Shown here piece after piece: positions 42,705 through 51,000 of a stretch of DNA of 64,000 bases. This DNA is from Pseudomonadota bacterium (GTDB lineage: Bacteria > Bdellovibrionota > UBA1018). The stretch lies in NCBI GenBank assembly GCA_027485695.1, contig JAIXQO010000001.1, forward strand, positions 496,001-560,000. Direction: 5' to 3'. The notes under the pieces are model-generated. The model made no database searches and was not told the origin of the DNA. It saw only the letters and a program-made list of their open reading frames with translations. The stretch's first letter is position 1, and each line of letters begins with the position of its first letter. The position numbers and the translations under genes are program-made.

Positions 42705-43689
42705 GTTTCTTTTCCCATAAATAAGCTGACTCGCAGATTTCTCTCAGGGAATCGTATTTCGGTTTCCATGCGGGGAACCGTTTTTTCATCTCGGTCGTAT
42801 CGGCGTAAATCTCGACAATATCTCCGCTACGTTCCGGAGCTTCATTTACGGAGAAATTGACCCCGGATACCGTTTTCATCTGCTCGATGACCTCGCGAAC
42901 CGTGTAGCCATAACCGTAGCCGGCATTGACCGCGAAGTTACCTGAATCGGACCTAAGCTGCGAGAGTGCTTCGGCGTGGAGGCTTGCCAGATCCATCACG
43001 TGAATATAATCGCGAATGCAGGTGCCATCGCGCGTTGGGTAGTGGGTCCCGAAAATTTCCAGCGAGGGTATTTTTCCGCAAGCAGCCTTGGCCGCTCTAC
43101 GTACGAGGGGTTCCAGTTGCGCATGAGCTTGGCCGAGCTTGCCGTTCGGATGTGCTCCGGCAACATTGAAATACCGAAGCGATGCTACTTTGAATTCTTG
43201 GCTTGCTTGGTGAGCGAGCTCGGATTCACCAAAGAGCGCTTGTTCGCTCAGAAACTTGGACCATCCGTAAGGAGTGATCGGTTTTTTCTCCGTCGACTCG
43301 TTGACCGCGCCTTGGCCTTCGTTTCCATAGATCGCGCAAGTGGAGGAGAAGATGAACTCCCGCACGCCATTCATTCGCGCGACGCGAGCGAGATTCGCCG
43401 TATTGACCAGGTTATTGGCGTAATATTTCGCGGGCTCTCGAACGGATTCTTCGACCGAGAGGAACGCGGCAAAATGGACGATCGAGCGAATCGGATGGTC
43501 TTTGAAGATTTTTTCGACCTGGGCCGAATCACTGAGAGTGACTTCGTGAAATGGCACCTGTGATGGAATGAAATCCCGACGTCCCGAAGACAAATCATCG
43601 AGGGCGATGACCGGTTCTTTGGAGTGCTCCAAAAAGTGAGAGAGGAAATGTGAGCCGATGTAGCCTGCGGCACCGGTAATCAGAATCAT
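42697..43689 (-). CDS. galE: UDP-glucose/UDP-GlcNAc 4-epimerase
   Basis: 330 aa, close to the classical GalE length. TGAAGYIGSHF binds NAD, FAAFLSVEESV follows as in GalE, and the catalytic Tyr-Lys lie in YGWSK. RYFNVAGAHPNG and GTCIRDYIHVMDLA are GalE-specific. It interconverts UDP-Glc/Gal (or the N-acetylated forms) for the glycan. The start overlaps the SDR gene stop by 4 bases. Confidence 0.9.
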   Translation of the reverse strand: MILITGAAGYIGSHFLSHFLEHSKEPVIALDDLSSGRRDFIPSQVPFHEVTLSDSAQVEKIFKDHPIRSIVHFAAFLSVEESVREPAKYYANNLVNTANLARVARMNGVREFIFSSTCAIYGNEGQGAVNESTEKKPITPYGWSKFLSEQALFGESELAHQASQEFKVASLRYFNVAGAHPNGKLGQAHAQLEPLVRRAAKAACGKIPSLEIFGTHYPTRDGTCIRDYIHVMDLASLHAEALSQLRSDSGNFAVNAGYGYGYTVREVIEQMKTVSGVNFSVNEAPERSGDIVEIYADTTEMKKRFPAWKPKYDSLREICESAYLWEKKLN

Positions 43690-44612
43690 GTTTGAACCTG
43701 CCTCGGAGAAGAAATTGTTTCAGGGAATGCGTGACGTATTCCCTCTGCGGTCGTTTCGACCGGTTTCCATCCAGATTTTTCAAATAGGTAAGGATCCCGG
43801 GTTTCTAGATCACCGAGGAGCCTTCGCGCGACCTCGGATTTTCCCAGGATGGAGAACAGGGCCTGGTAAATCCAAGCAGGCACTGGAAATGGAATCGATG
43901 GAGATGGGCGACCTTCGGCAAGGGAGCGAGTGAGTTCGGAAAGCGATACGGCAGGTCCGTCGGATGGATGAAGGATGCGGTTCCAGATGGAGTCTGTACC
44001 CAGTGAGTAGACAATCAGCGATGCCAGATTGTTCAACGACAAATAGCTTCGACGATTTTGAATCGCAGCAAACGGGCGCATCGGGAGTTTCCGAGAGAGA
44101 TTCAAGAGCGAGCGAAAATTCGCTTTGACTCCCGGTCCGTATAGAAGTGGACATCGCAGGATCAAATACTGGTTATTTTGGGAACGTTTCGCCCAATTGA
44201 CAACAGCAAGTTCCGCTTGATGCTTGCTGCGACCGTAAGGGTCTTGCGGTGTGGGGATGTGTTCTGGGTAGTAGGGGCCCTGATCGCCTTCGCCCAATGC
44301 TTTGATGGAACTGAAGAAAATAAAGCGGCGAATCCCTCGAGACTGCGCAAGCTCGAGGAGCTTCTCGGTCAATTGAACGTTTGACTCTTGGTAAGCTCGC
44401 TCGACTGCTTCGGGCGAATCCGATTCCTGCATCTGATGGACGCGTGCGGCGAGGTGGATAATGGCGTCGAATTCTCTGTCGGGTGGAGTGGGCGAGTTTC
44501 TATCGAAAGCCGTGACTTCGAACCCCGATTCCACGAGCAAACGACCGAGATGCGTTCCGACGAATCCGTTTGAGCCCGTGAGAAGAATTTTGATCTTTTT
44601 GACCGAGGACAC
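43686..44612 (-). CDS. NAD-dependent nucleotide-sugar epimerase/reductase (SDR)
   Basis: 308 aa. GSNGFVGTHLG binds the dinucleotide, and YGRSKHQAE holds the catalytic Tyr and Lys. The segment IIHLAARVHQM is typical of the WbpV/Gnu-like branch that acts on undecaprenyl- or UDP-linked N-acetyl-hexosamine 4-ketosugars. It follows the GMC gene on the same strand with an 11-base gap and overlaps galE. It may be the 4-reductase for the product of the WbpM-type dehydratase at 12715; a Gnu-type epimerase is the alternative. Confidence 0.82.
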   Translation of the reverse strand: MSSVKKIKILLTGSNGFVGTHLGRLLVESGFEVTAFDRNSPTPPDREFDAIIHLAARVHQMQESDSPEAVERAYQESNVQLTEKLLELAQSRGIRRFIFFSSIKALGEGDQGPYYPEHIPTPQDPYGRSKHQAELAVVNWAKRSQNNQYLILRCPLLYGPGVKANFRSLLNLSRKLPMRPFAAIQNRRSYLSLNNLASLIVYSLGTDSIWNRILHPSDGPAVSLSELTRSLAEGRPSPSIPFPVPAWIYQALFSILGKSEVARRLLGDLETRDPYLFEKSGWKPVETTAEGIRHAFPETISSPRQVQT

Positions 44613-44623
44613 CTGGAACTACC

Positions 44624-46171
44624 TTAGGCGTTTTTCAGGTGATCTGCCAACCGCAAAGCCAGTGCGACGATCGTAAACGTCGGGTTCACTGATCCAGAAG
44701 TTGCAAAGACCGAACCCCCGGCAACATACAAGTTATCTATGCCGAAAACCCTGCAATCTCGATTGACGACGCCGGTCTCCGGGGAATCTGACATCCGGGT
44801 CGTGCCCATCTGATGATTGATGGAATCTGAGATCTCGAAAACGGAACCTTTGAGCAGACGTTCGGTGGATTGCACGCGTCCCATTCCCATACGACCGAGT
44901 TCTAACCCCAAGAGTCTGATCGCGCGAGCCGTGGTAAATCGTTCGAGTTCCGGGATTCGATCCCAATGAAAACTCACTCGGGGTTGCCCGAGCGCGTCTC
45001 GATCTGTTCCCAGTTCCAATCGGCTATTCGGGTTTGGCATCTGCTCGACAGAAATACCCACGTTCCATGTTTTCGAGTAAGCGACATCGGAACCAGGGCA
45101 TTTCGGTTCGTCGGTTCCGAACAAGAAACTGGACTTGAATTGCTGAAGGCTCAGACCGGACAGCGAAAAATCGCCGCGGCGGATTTTGCTTAGGATCGTT
45201 CGCCCCAGCGGCTGGATCGTCGAACGAGTTTGGCTGAGCACGAAGTTGTGACCGAGAATCTTATTTGAACGATTGAGCTCTTCCTGGAATTCATAAGTCA
45301 GATGCTCGTTGGCCGGATTGACGGAGGCTTTTTTAGCGCAGCCGGTTTCAGGGAAACTCAGAATTTTTCCGACGTCAGAGAACCCTGGATGACTCATAAA
45401 ATATCGTCCGACGTTTTCTGCCGCTTTTGATCGACTTGCACGCGTGATCTTGAGGATTCGCGCGTTCTCGATCGTTCCGCAAGCGAGTACGATTTTTTTC
45501 GCCCGAATGCGGTGTCGTTTTCCGTTGAGGGTGGCCGCGACCGCTTGGGTGACGGATTTTCCGGACGGTTCCATTTCTAATTCCACCAAGGTCGAGTGGA
45601 GTAAGACTTGAACGTTCTGGGATTGAGCGAGCTGGGCCTCAAAAAGTTTCGCGAAGTCGCGTTTTTCCAGGGAAATCTGATGGAATACTTTTCCGAAAAG
45701 TCGGGAGCCGCTTTTCCCGAGTTTTGGGAAATAGGCGCCCGTTTCAAAACGATCGATCCAGGGCTCGTCTTTCTCTAGTGCCTCAGGAAACTGGAGGAGT
45801 TCGGCCGCTTTTTGGTAATAGGGATCGAGATCGGATTTCTGGATCGGCCAGCCGCTGAGTGGGACGAAATCTCTTTTCTCGAAGTCCCGTTTCTCCAGCG
45901 GTCGACAGACTCCCGCCCAAAGTTTGCTTGCTCCGCCGAAACACCGGCGTCTGGAATTCGCGAGATCGAGAAAAAGCGGACCAGTATTTTTACCTTGGTT
46001 GAAATCTTCGTATTCCGAGGACGGCTCTTTGCCACCAGCTTCCATCAAGATCACGCGTTGACGGGTGCCCAAGAATTGAGTCGCCAAACTGATACCTGCG
46101 GGCCCGGATCCGACGATCAATACGTCCGCGGTATGTTGTGTAGAATCCAGGTTTCTTGCATCCAAGATCAT
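44624..46171 (-). CDS. GMC-family FAD-dependent oxidoreductase
   Basis: 515 aa. The FAD-binding DVLIVGSGPAGISLATQFL lies at residues 17-35. The GMC C-terminal domain ends with NHQMGTTRMSDSPETGVVN, where the H-x-x-G-T is conserved, and NPTFTIVALALRLADHL. The sequence resembles gluconate/glucose dehydrogenase large subunits, which oxidise alcohols or sugars in the periplasm and are exported together with a Tat-signal small subunit. Exactly such a small gene precedes it with a 4-base overlap. It may oxidise a hydroxyl of the surface sugar or of a lipid carrier. Confidence 0.85.
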   Translation of the reverse strand: MILDARNLDSTQHTADVLIVGSGPAGISLATQFLGTRQRVILMEAGGKEPSSEYEDFNQGKNTGPLFLDLANSRRRCFGGASKLWAGVCRPLEKRDFEKRDFVPLSGWPIQKSDLDPYYQKAAELLQFPEALEKDEPWIDRFETGAYFPKLGKSGSRLFGKVFHQISLEKRDFAKLFEAQLAQSQNVQVLLHSTLVELEMEPSGKSVTQAVAATLNGKRHRIRAKKIVLACGTIENARILKITRASRSKAAENVGRYFMSHPGFSDVGKILSFPETGCAKKASVNPANEHLTYEFQEELNRSNKILGHNFVLSQTRSTIQPLGRTILSKIRRGDFSLSGLSLQQFKSSFLFGTDEPKCPGSDVAYSKTWNVGISVEQMPNPNSRLELGTDRDALGQPRVSFHWDRIPELERFTTARAIRLLGLELGRMGMGRVQSTERLLKGSVFEISDSINHQMGTTRMSDSPETGVVNRDCRVFGIDNLYVAGGSVFATSGSVNPTFTIVALALRLADHLKNA

Positions 46172-46431
46172 TTTTGACCCCTGGATTTCAAGAGTTCGAA
46201 TTCGGTTTCAGAGATCAGCCAGCCGTCTAGATCCACGACTCGAGAAGAGTCGAAATCATTTTTAATTTTTTGTTGGACCTCATCCGAAGCTTCTCGCCAA
46301 ATTGCTTCAAGTGGCAACAAGGGCGTCGCCTCGATGGACTCTGCGTATGCACTCCAAGGTAGGACCAGCGAACTCAACGCTACTACCGAAGCCGAGTAGG
46401 CGGATGTTCTCAAAAATTCACGGCGATTCAT
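46168..46431 (-). CDS. Small Tat-signal protein, probable partner of the GMC oxidoreductase
   Basis: 87 aa. MNRREFLRTSAYSASVV carries a twin-arginine motif (RREFLR, like SRRxFLK), a hydrophobic core and ASAYAE-like cleavage around residue 30. The mature part is only about 57 residues. In gluconate 2-dehydrogenase the small subunit carries the Tat signal for the GMC flavoprotein, which has none, and the GMC gene here overlaps this one by 4 bases. Hitchhiker export of the FAD subunit is therefore the best explanation. The mature region is shorter than the usual small subunit. Confidence 0.75.
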   Translation of the reverse strand: MNRREFLRTSAYSASVVALSSLVLPWSAYAESIEATPLLPLEAIWREASDEVQQKIKNDFDSSRVVDLDGWLISETEFELLKSRGQK

Positions 46432-46505
46432 GGGTTGAATATACGTTAGCTTGCACGGGAAGTTCTAAGCAGAAATGGGTCTATCGTTGCGGTATTTTCC
46501 AATTG

Positions 46506-46610
46506 ATGCAGCGCGCTTCGATCATTTTTCTGAGTGCTCTACCGCCGCTCATCGCTAGCATCGGCTTGATTGTGAATCCTAGACCGCCTACGATCTCGGC
46601 TTCTCTATGA
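46506..46610 (+). CDS. Possible 34-codon leader ORF ahead of the membrane-protein gene
   Basis: ATG at 46506 opens a 34-codon frame with a hydrophobic stretch (IIFLSALPPLIASIGLI) that ends in an ATGA overlap with the start at 46607. The overlap resembles the other coupled pairs in the locus and may let ribosomes reach the downstream start. No good ribosome-binding site precedes it, and it could be a chance frame, so the call is tentative. Confidence 0.25.
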   Translation: MQRASIIFLSALPPLIASIGLIVNPRPPTISASL

Positions 46611-47755
46611 ACCCCATCGCTCTCGATAAAAATCTAGTATTGGTCGCCGTCGTTGTGGCGAGTGTTCTGTTTTGGCTGATTTTTCGCTTTTTTTTAAACA
46701 GGCGATCACTCCCCGGATGGTTTGAACTCACGAGTTACAGTTTGGGTGCGGCATGGGTGATGGGTGCCCACTTACCGGACCGAGCCTTGAAATACGTTCC
46801 TGCAAGTCAGGATTTCAACGCCCAGATTGAAGTCGCTCACGCCTATGCGTCGATCGCTCCGGTTGGAATGGTGGGAGTTTTCCTGACGATTTTGCCGATT
46901 GTTTGGATCTTGTCGCGGTGGGGACGACGTTCTACTGGGTTTGATCGAGTGGTCGTTCTCGCGCTCCTATTGCCTGTTTTTCTTTTTGGACTCGGTCGAC
47001 TGGTTCTGGTTTCCTTGGGGCTCAATCAAGCGCTTTTGATCAATCTTTGTCTCGCGTTTGTATTCCGTGTCTTGTTGTTTCTCTGGGATGGTTACTATGA
47101 ATATCGGCGCAGCGTTCGTTCAAAAACCGGCCTAGATTTTTTATCGGAGTCCTATCTCCCGCACCTTTCGGTAACCATTGGATTGATGATGTTCGGGTAT
47201 TCCTACCATCACCTCTATGGATTCGCAGTGGTCGCCGTAGGATTTGCTTTGAGCTCTTGGTTTCTCGAACTGATTCATCCGCAGTTTCGCGGCTCATTGG
47301 AGAGAGACCGCATTTGTGGTGTACTGCTCGCCTCGTTCGCCCTCCTGGGTGCACAGGCGAGCGTGGTTCTCGATCCAGGTTATGGTTTGATACTGATCGC
47401 GACGGATTTTGAGGTTTGGCTAGGGGTATTCATCGGGGGGGCTTTTGCGACCGTATTGATGTCCTGGCTAGGTACCCAAGCGCGCGCTCAGGGTCGCAAA
47501 GGCGCAATGCGAATGCTGGTTTTAGGGCTCATTCTCGTGATTTTGCCGTATTTATCGCTCGGTACGGTCGGTGTCGTCGGAGCGAGCTTGGGATTTCTTG
47601 TACTCTCCACTCAAGCGCCGCTCTTAGCGTCGGCACTTCTCAGGGAGCGGAAATCGGAGTTGGACCTGGAATTTGATCTCCCGTCCCTGCTGTCCTTTCA
47701 ATTGCTGTTTCTGATTCTTGCATTGGCCGCGAGTCTGGTCACCAAGCTCCCATGA
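46607..47755 (+). CDS. Polytopic membrane protein of unknown function
   Basis: 382 aa with about ten hydrophobic helices spread over the whole length. I recognise no named family. Cytoplasmic loops are rich in Arg (SRWGRRSTGFDR, YYEYRRSVRSK). Its stop overlaps the next gene, a Wzy/WaaL-like protein, by 4 bases. This suggests a role in glycan polymerisation or export, such as an accessory membrane protein. The start choice at 46607 is uncertain because no strong ribosome-binding site is visible. Confidence 0.55.
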   Translation: MNPIALDKNLVLVAVVVASVLFWLIFRFFLNRRSLPGWFELTSYSLGAAWVMGAHLPDRALKYVPASQDFNAQIEVAHAYASIAPVGMVGVFLTILPIVWILSRWGRRSTGFDRVVVLALLLPVFLFGLGRLVLVSLGLNQALLINLCLAFVFRVLLFLWDGYYEYRRSVRSKTGLDFLSESYLPHLSVTIGLMMFGYSYHHLYGFAVVAVGFALSSWFLELIHPQFRGSLERDRICGVLLASFALLGAQASVVLDPGYGLILIATDFEVWLGVFIGGAFATVLMSWLGTQARAQGRKGAMRMLVLGLILVILPYLSLGTVGVVGASLGFLVLSTQAPLLASALLRERKSELDLEFDLPSLLSFQLLFLILALAASLVTKLP

Positions 47756-48984
47756 GAAACTCGAAAAACTCCGTTCAGTCATCGTCGATTCTAGAGGCGG
47801 TTTTTGTCGGCCTGATTTTACTCATGGTTTTCCGGTATCCGGTTTTTGCGCCTTTTACTTCGTGGAGGGAGTTCATCTGGCTTTACCCGCTGCCGCTCGC
47901 ATTCATTTTTGTTTTTCGCTGGCGATGGTCTGATCTGGTCCAGTCGCCGGTCCTGCGAGTTCTCTTGGTTTGGGGGGCACTGGCGATGGTCGGATCAGCG
48001 CTGAATGCGAAATTCGGCGCATTTTCTCCGATGTATTTGGTAAGAGGCGTCGGTTCAACCGCCTATATGTTTCTTTTTTTGGCGTTATTGGCCGGCTCGC
48101 GTTTGGGTTCAGATCCTCGGAGCTTTTTTAAGGTGCTCGGTTGGATCGCTCGGGCTTATCTTTTTTTCGGCGGTTTCCTCGTCATCGGCGAGTACGTGGT
48201 GTTATCCGTCCTCCGGTCGATGACCGCCCATGAACTGCACGAATGGTTCTATCGCGGTAACCCCGTACCGCCTCTCGCGTTGAGACGGGTCGGGTTTCTG
48301 ATCACCAAGGAATATGGTGTTCTCGGCGTACTTGCCTCCTGGTCCTATCTCCTGGTTGAGGCGCTCAAGGAAAATGGTCGGTGGACTCGGCGAGTGCTGA
48401 TTTGGACAGGAGTCGCAGGCGCGACCACTTTGCTTTCAGACTCCATCACGTCCTACCTGATTTTCGCCTTATTATTGGGGCTCTATCTGATTCTTTTCCC
48501 TAAGATCTGGGAGCGAGTCAGTGGTTGGATGCTTTTGTGCCTTTTCATATTTTTTCTACTGGGATTGAAGTGGCTGGATACAGGTACTCGCATCTCTGCC
48601 TATGCGCTGGGCAAGATCGCGATGGAAGAGTCCTTCATGCCGAGGTTACAGGGGTGTGACGCTTGGTTTTTTCTGCTTCCTCCCAATCATCACGTGGAGA
48701 GTTGTAACGCCAAAGAGTTTCACGGGTTTCATGCCTTGTTTCGTTACGGAATTTTCGTGATGGCGGGATGGTATTTTGCGCTTTTGGCGCCTTGGGTAGT
48801 TGCCATTCGCGAGATCATAAAAGGGCGGATCCCGGGCAAGAGTACGATGATGGCGTTTACCTTTAGCCTAGGGATCCTGCATTATGCGGGGGCAGAAGCG
48901 TGGGGAAACAATTTTGTATTTCTTCTGGCGGTCCTCGGTGGGTGGCTTTTTGAGACGAATAGCCGTGAGTACACGGGAACGTAA
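47752..48984 (+). CDS. O-antigen polymerase/ligase-like membrane protein (Wzy/WaaL type)
   Basis: 410 aa, about ten to twelve membrane helices. The long periplasmic-type loop between about residues 284 and 325, with LQGCDAWFFLLPPNHHVESCNAKEFHGFHALFRYG in parts, resembles the large loop of O-antigen ligases and polymerases, where H-x-x-x-L/F segments occur. TLLSDSITSYLIF and LGILHYAGAEAW are typical helix ends. No strict motif defines this superfamily, so the call rests on topology and on its place at the end of the glycan locus. Two cysteines in the loop could form a disulfide. Confidence 0.62.
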   Translation: MRNSKNSVQSSSILEAVFVGLILLMVFRYPVFAPFTSWREFIWLYPLPLAFIFVFRWRWSDLVQSPVLRVLLVWGALAMVGSALNAKFGAFSPMYLVRGVGSTAYMFLFLALLAGSRLGSDPRSFFKVLGWIARAYLFFGGFLVIGEYVVLSVLRSMTAHELHEWFYRGNPVPPLALRRVGFLITKEYGVLGVLASWSYLLVEALKENGRWTRRVLIWTGVAGATTLLSDSITSYLIFALLLGLYLILFPKIWERVSGWMLLCLFIFFLLGLKWLDTGTRISAYALGKIAMEESFMPRLQGCDAWFFLLPPNHHVESCNAKEFHGFHALFRYGIFVMAGWYFALLAPWVVAIREIIKGRIPGKSTMMAFTFSLGILHYAGAEAWGNNFVFLLAVLGGWLFETNSREYTGT

Positions 48985-49158
48985 ATAACGCATCTCGTCC
49001 GAATGAACCTTTAAAGTAGTAGTTCAAGGCATTCTCGGTCTAAAAACTCGGAAAAACTCCAAAAAAACGCGAAATGCGGTTTATACGAATGCCAAAAAGC
49101 TATAAAGCTGAAGGTACCGAATTTCACTTCGATTTTACCTGATCTAAAGGCGCCTCCA

Positions 49159-50997
49159 TTGACCCTCTTTTCCAACGGAATTCTCATTTTTGATGGTGCC
49201 ATGGGCACCGAACTCTATGACCGGGGTTTTTACATCAACCGACCTTTTGAGGAATTGAATCTTTCCTCTCCGCAAGACGTTCAAGCCGTACACCAGGCTT
49301 ACGTAGACGCGGGTGCGGACGTCATTACGACGAATACTTTTTCCATCTCCGGTCCGCAGCTCCGGAAATTCGATGTCGAGCATCAACAAGCCGCCATGAT
49401 TCGGGCTGCACTCGACTGCGCGAACCGTGCTCGCGAGGGAACGAAAGTCAAAATTGCGCTCTCGATTGGACCGATCGGCGAGTTGGTCGAGCCGCTGGGG
49501 CCGGTTTCGATCGCTGATGCGCGCGTGGAGTACAGCCGAGTCGCCGAAGCGGCTTCGCAAGATGGTCGATTCGACGTCTACAGTCTGGAAACTTTCACGA
49601 ATGTGCGCGAGCTCGAAGCCGCGATCGAAGGTATCCGCTCCGTCGATCCGACGCGTCCTCTGATAGCCTCGCTTTCGCTTCACAGTAGTCAAAAAGAACT
49701 GCTCGAAGAGTTCGCTACCACCATTGGCGGCCGATCTGACGTTGATGCGCTTGGACTCAATTGCGCTGTTGGACCGAGTGATCTTTTTACGTCGATGAAA
49801 CGATTACTCTCGCTCGTCGATAAACCTGTGATCTGTCAACCAAACGCGGGTTCACCACGCCAAGTGAACGGCCGCTATTTCTACATGACGAGCCCGGACT
49901 ACCTGGGCAAGTATGCCAAGCGATACGCGGAATCTGGCGCGGCCGCGATCGGTGGTTGCTGCGGTACGGGGCCGGATCACATCCGCGCCGTTCGAGCCGC
50001 GGTTCGCATGCAGAATTCTCAGCGTGTGAATCCATCGGCGCTGCAATTCGAAGTTCGCGCTGACGCCGCCAAAGCGCTCCCTCGTCGACCGTTCGAAGAA
50101 CGCCGGGAATCCGACGTCAGTCGCACGATTTCTAGTCATAAAAAAATCTACTCCATCGAGGTCCTGCCTCCCAAAGGAACCGACCTCACGAAGTTCATGT
50201 CCGGCATCGAAATGATGCTGAACAAGAACATCTCGTTTGTGAATGTGCCCGACGGAGCGCGCGCTTCGTCGCGGATGGGCTCGCTCCACTTAGCATCCCT
50301 GCTTCGTCACCGATTTGGTGAGAAGCTCGCCGTGATCCCACACTTCACGACCAGAGATCGGAACCTGATTGCGCTTCAGAGCGATCTCATCGGTGCCTAC
50401 GTGAACGGTGTGCGCGATGTTCTACTCGTGACGGGCGATCCACCGAAACTTGGCAACAACAAAGAAGCGACCGCCGTCTACGATATCGATGCGATCGGTC
50501 TGACCTATTTGACCGATTGTTTGAACCGCGGTGTGAGTCCGAACGGCGAGTCTCTGGGCTTAGGGACGTCCTACGGAATCGGCGTCGCTTGCAATCCGAC
50601 CGCGATCAATCCGGACGTCGAGTTCAGTCGCTGGAAATACAAAGTCGAGTCGGGCGCTGATTTCGCAATCACTCAACCGATCTTTGATCCGGAGACTTTC
50701 AAACGCTGGAGAGACGGCATCTCAAAAGCAGGCTTTGATCGCCCGCAGATTGTCGGCGTTTGGCCGCTCGTTAGCCTCAGGAACGCCGAATTCATGGCGA
50801 ACGAAGTTCCCGGCGTGTCCGTGCCGAAGTGGTGTATCGAGGAAATGGAAAAAGCAGGCGACGATAAACAAGAGGCCGTCAAACGCGGCGTCGACATCGC
50901 CCGTCGCGTGATTCGAGAGCTCGAACCCGTCTGCGAAGGATTCTGTTTAAGCGCTCCGCTCGGTCGAGTGGAAGTCGCGTTGGAGGTCATCTCCTAA
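49159..50997 (+). CDS. Bifunctional homocysteine S-methyltransferase / 5,10-methylenetetrahydrofolate reductase
   Basis: 612 aa from TTG at 49159, with AAAGG 8 bases upstream. Residues 1 to about 285 form the homocysteine-methyltransferase barrel: FDGAMGTELYDRG, DVITTNTF, LNCAVGP (zinc Cys) and GGCCGTGPDH (two zinc Cys). The C-terminal part is a MetF-type reductase, with SIEVLPPKGTD, VTGDPPKLGNN and ITQPIFDPE. This matches the YitJ architecture. It would make 5-methyl-THF and methylate homocysteine, alongside a separate MetH in the same operon. The 174-base gap upstream shows no recognisable cobalamin or SAM riboswitch. Confidence 0.9.
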   Translation: MTLFSNGILIFDGAMGTELYDRGFYINRPFEELNLSSPQDVQAVHQAYVDAGADVITTNTFSISGPQLRKFDVEHQQAAMIRAALDCANRAREGTKVKIALSIGPIGELVEPLGPVSIADARVEYSRVAEAASQDGRFDVYSLETFTNVRELEAAIEGIRSVDPTRPLIASLSLHSSQKELLEEFATTIGGRSDVDALGLNCAVGPSDLFTSMKRLLSLVDKPVICQPNAGSPRQVNGRYFYMTSPDYLGKYAKRYAESGAAAIGGCCGTGPDHIRAVRAAVRMQNSQRVNPSALQFEVRADAAKALPRRPFEERRESDVSRTISSHKKIYSIEVLPPKGTDLTKFMSGIEMMLNKNISFVNVPDGARASSRMGSLHLASLLRHRFGEKLAVIPHFTTRDRNLIALQSDLIGAYVNGVRDVLLVTGDPPKLGNNKEATAVYDIDAIGLTYLTDCLNRGVSPNGESLGLGTSYGIGVACNPTAINPDVEFSRWKYKVESGADFAITQPIFDPETFKRWRDGISKAGFDRPQIVGVWPLVSLRNAEFMANEVPGVSVPKWCIEEMEKAGDDKQEAVKRGVDIARRVIRELEPVCEGFCLSAPLGRVEVALEVIS

Positions 50998-51000
50998 ACC

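Noticed and set aside
48985..49158. Possible cobalamin or SAM riboswitch ahead of the methionine operon
   Set aside because: I looked for a B12 box and for SAM-I type stems. Only short unrelated repeats (TGAAC/GTTCA) were found, so nothing is reported.
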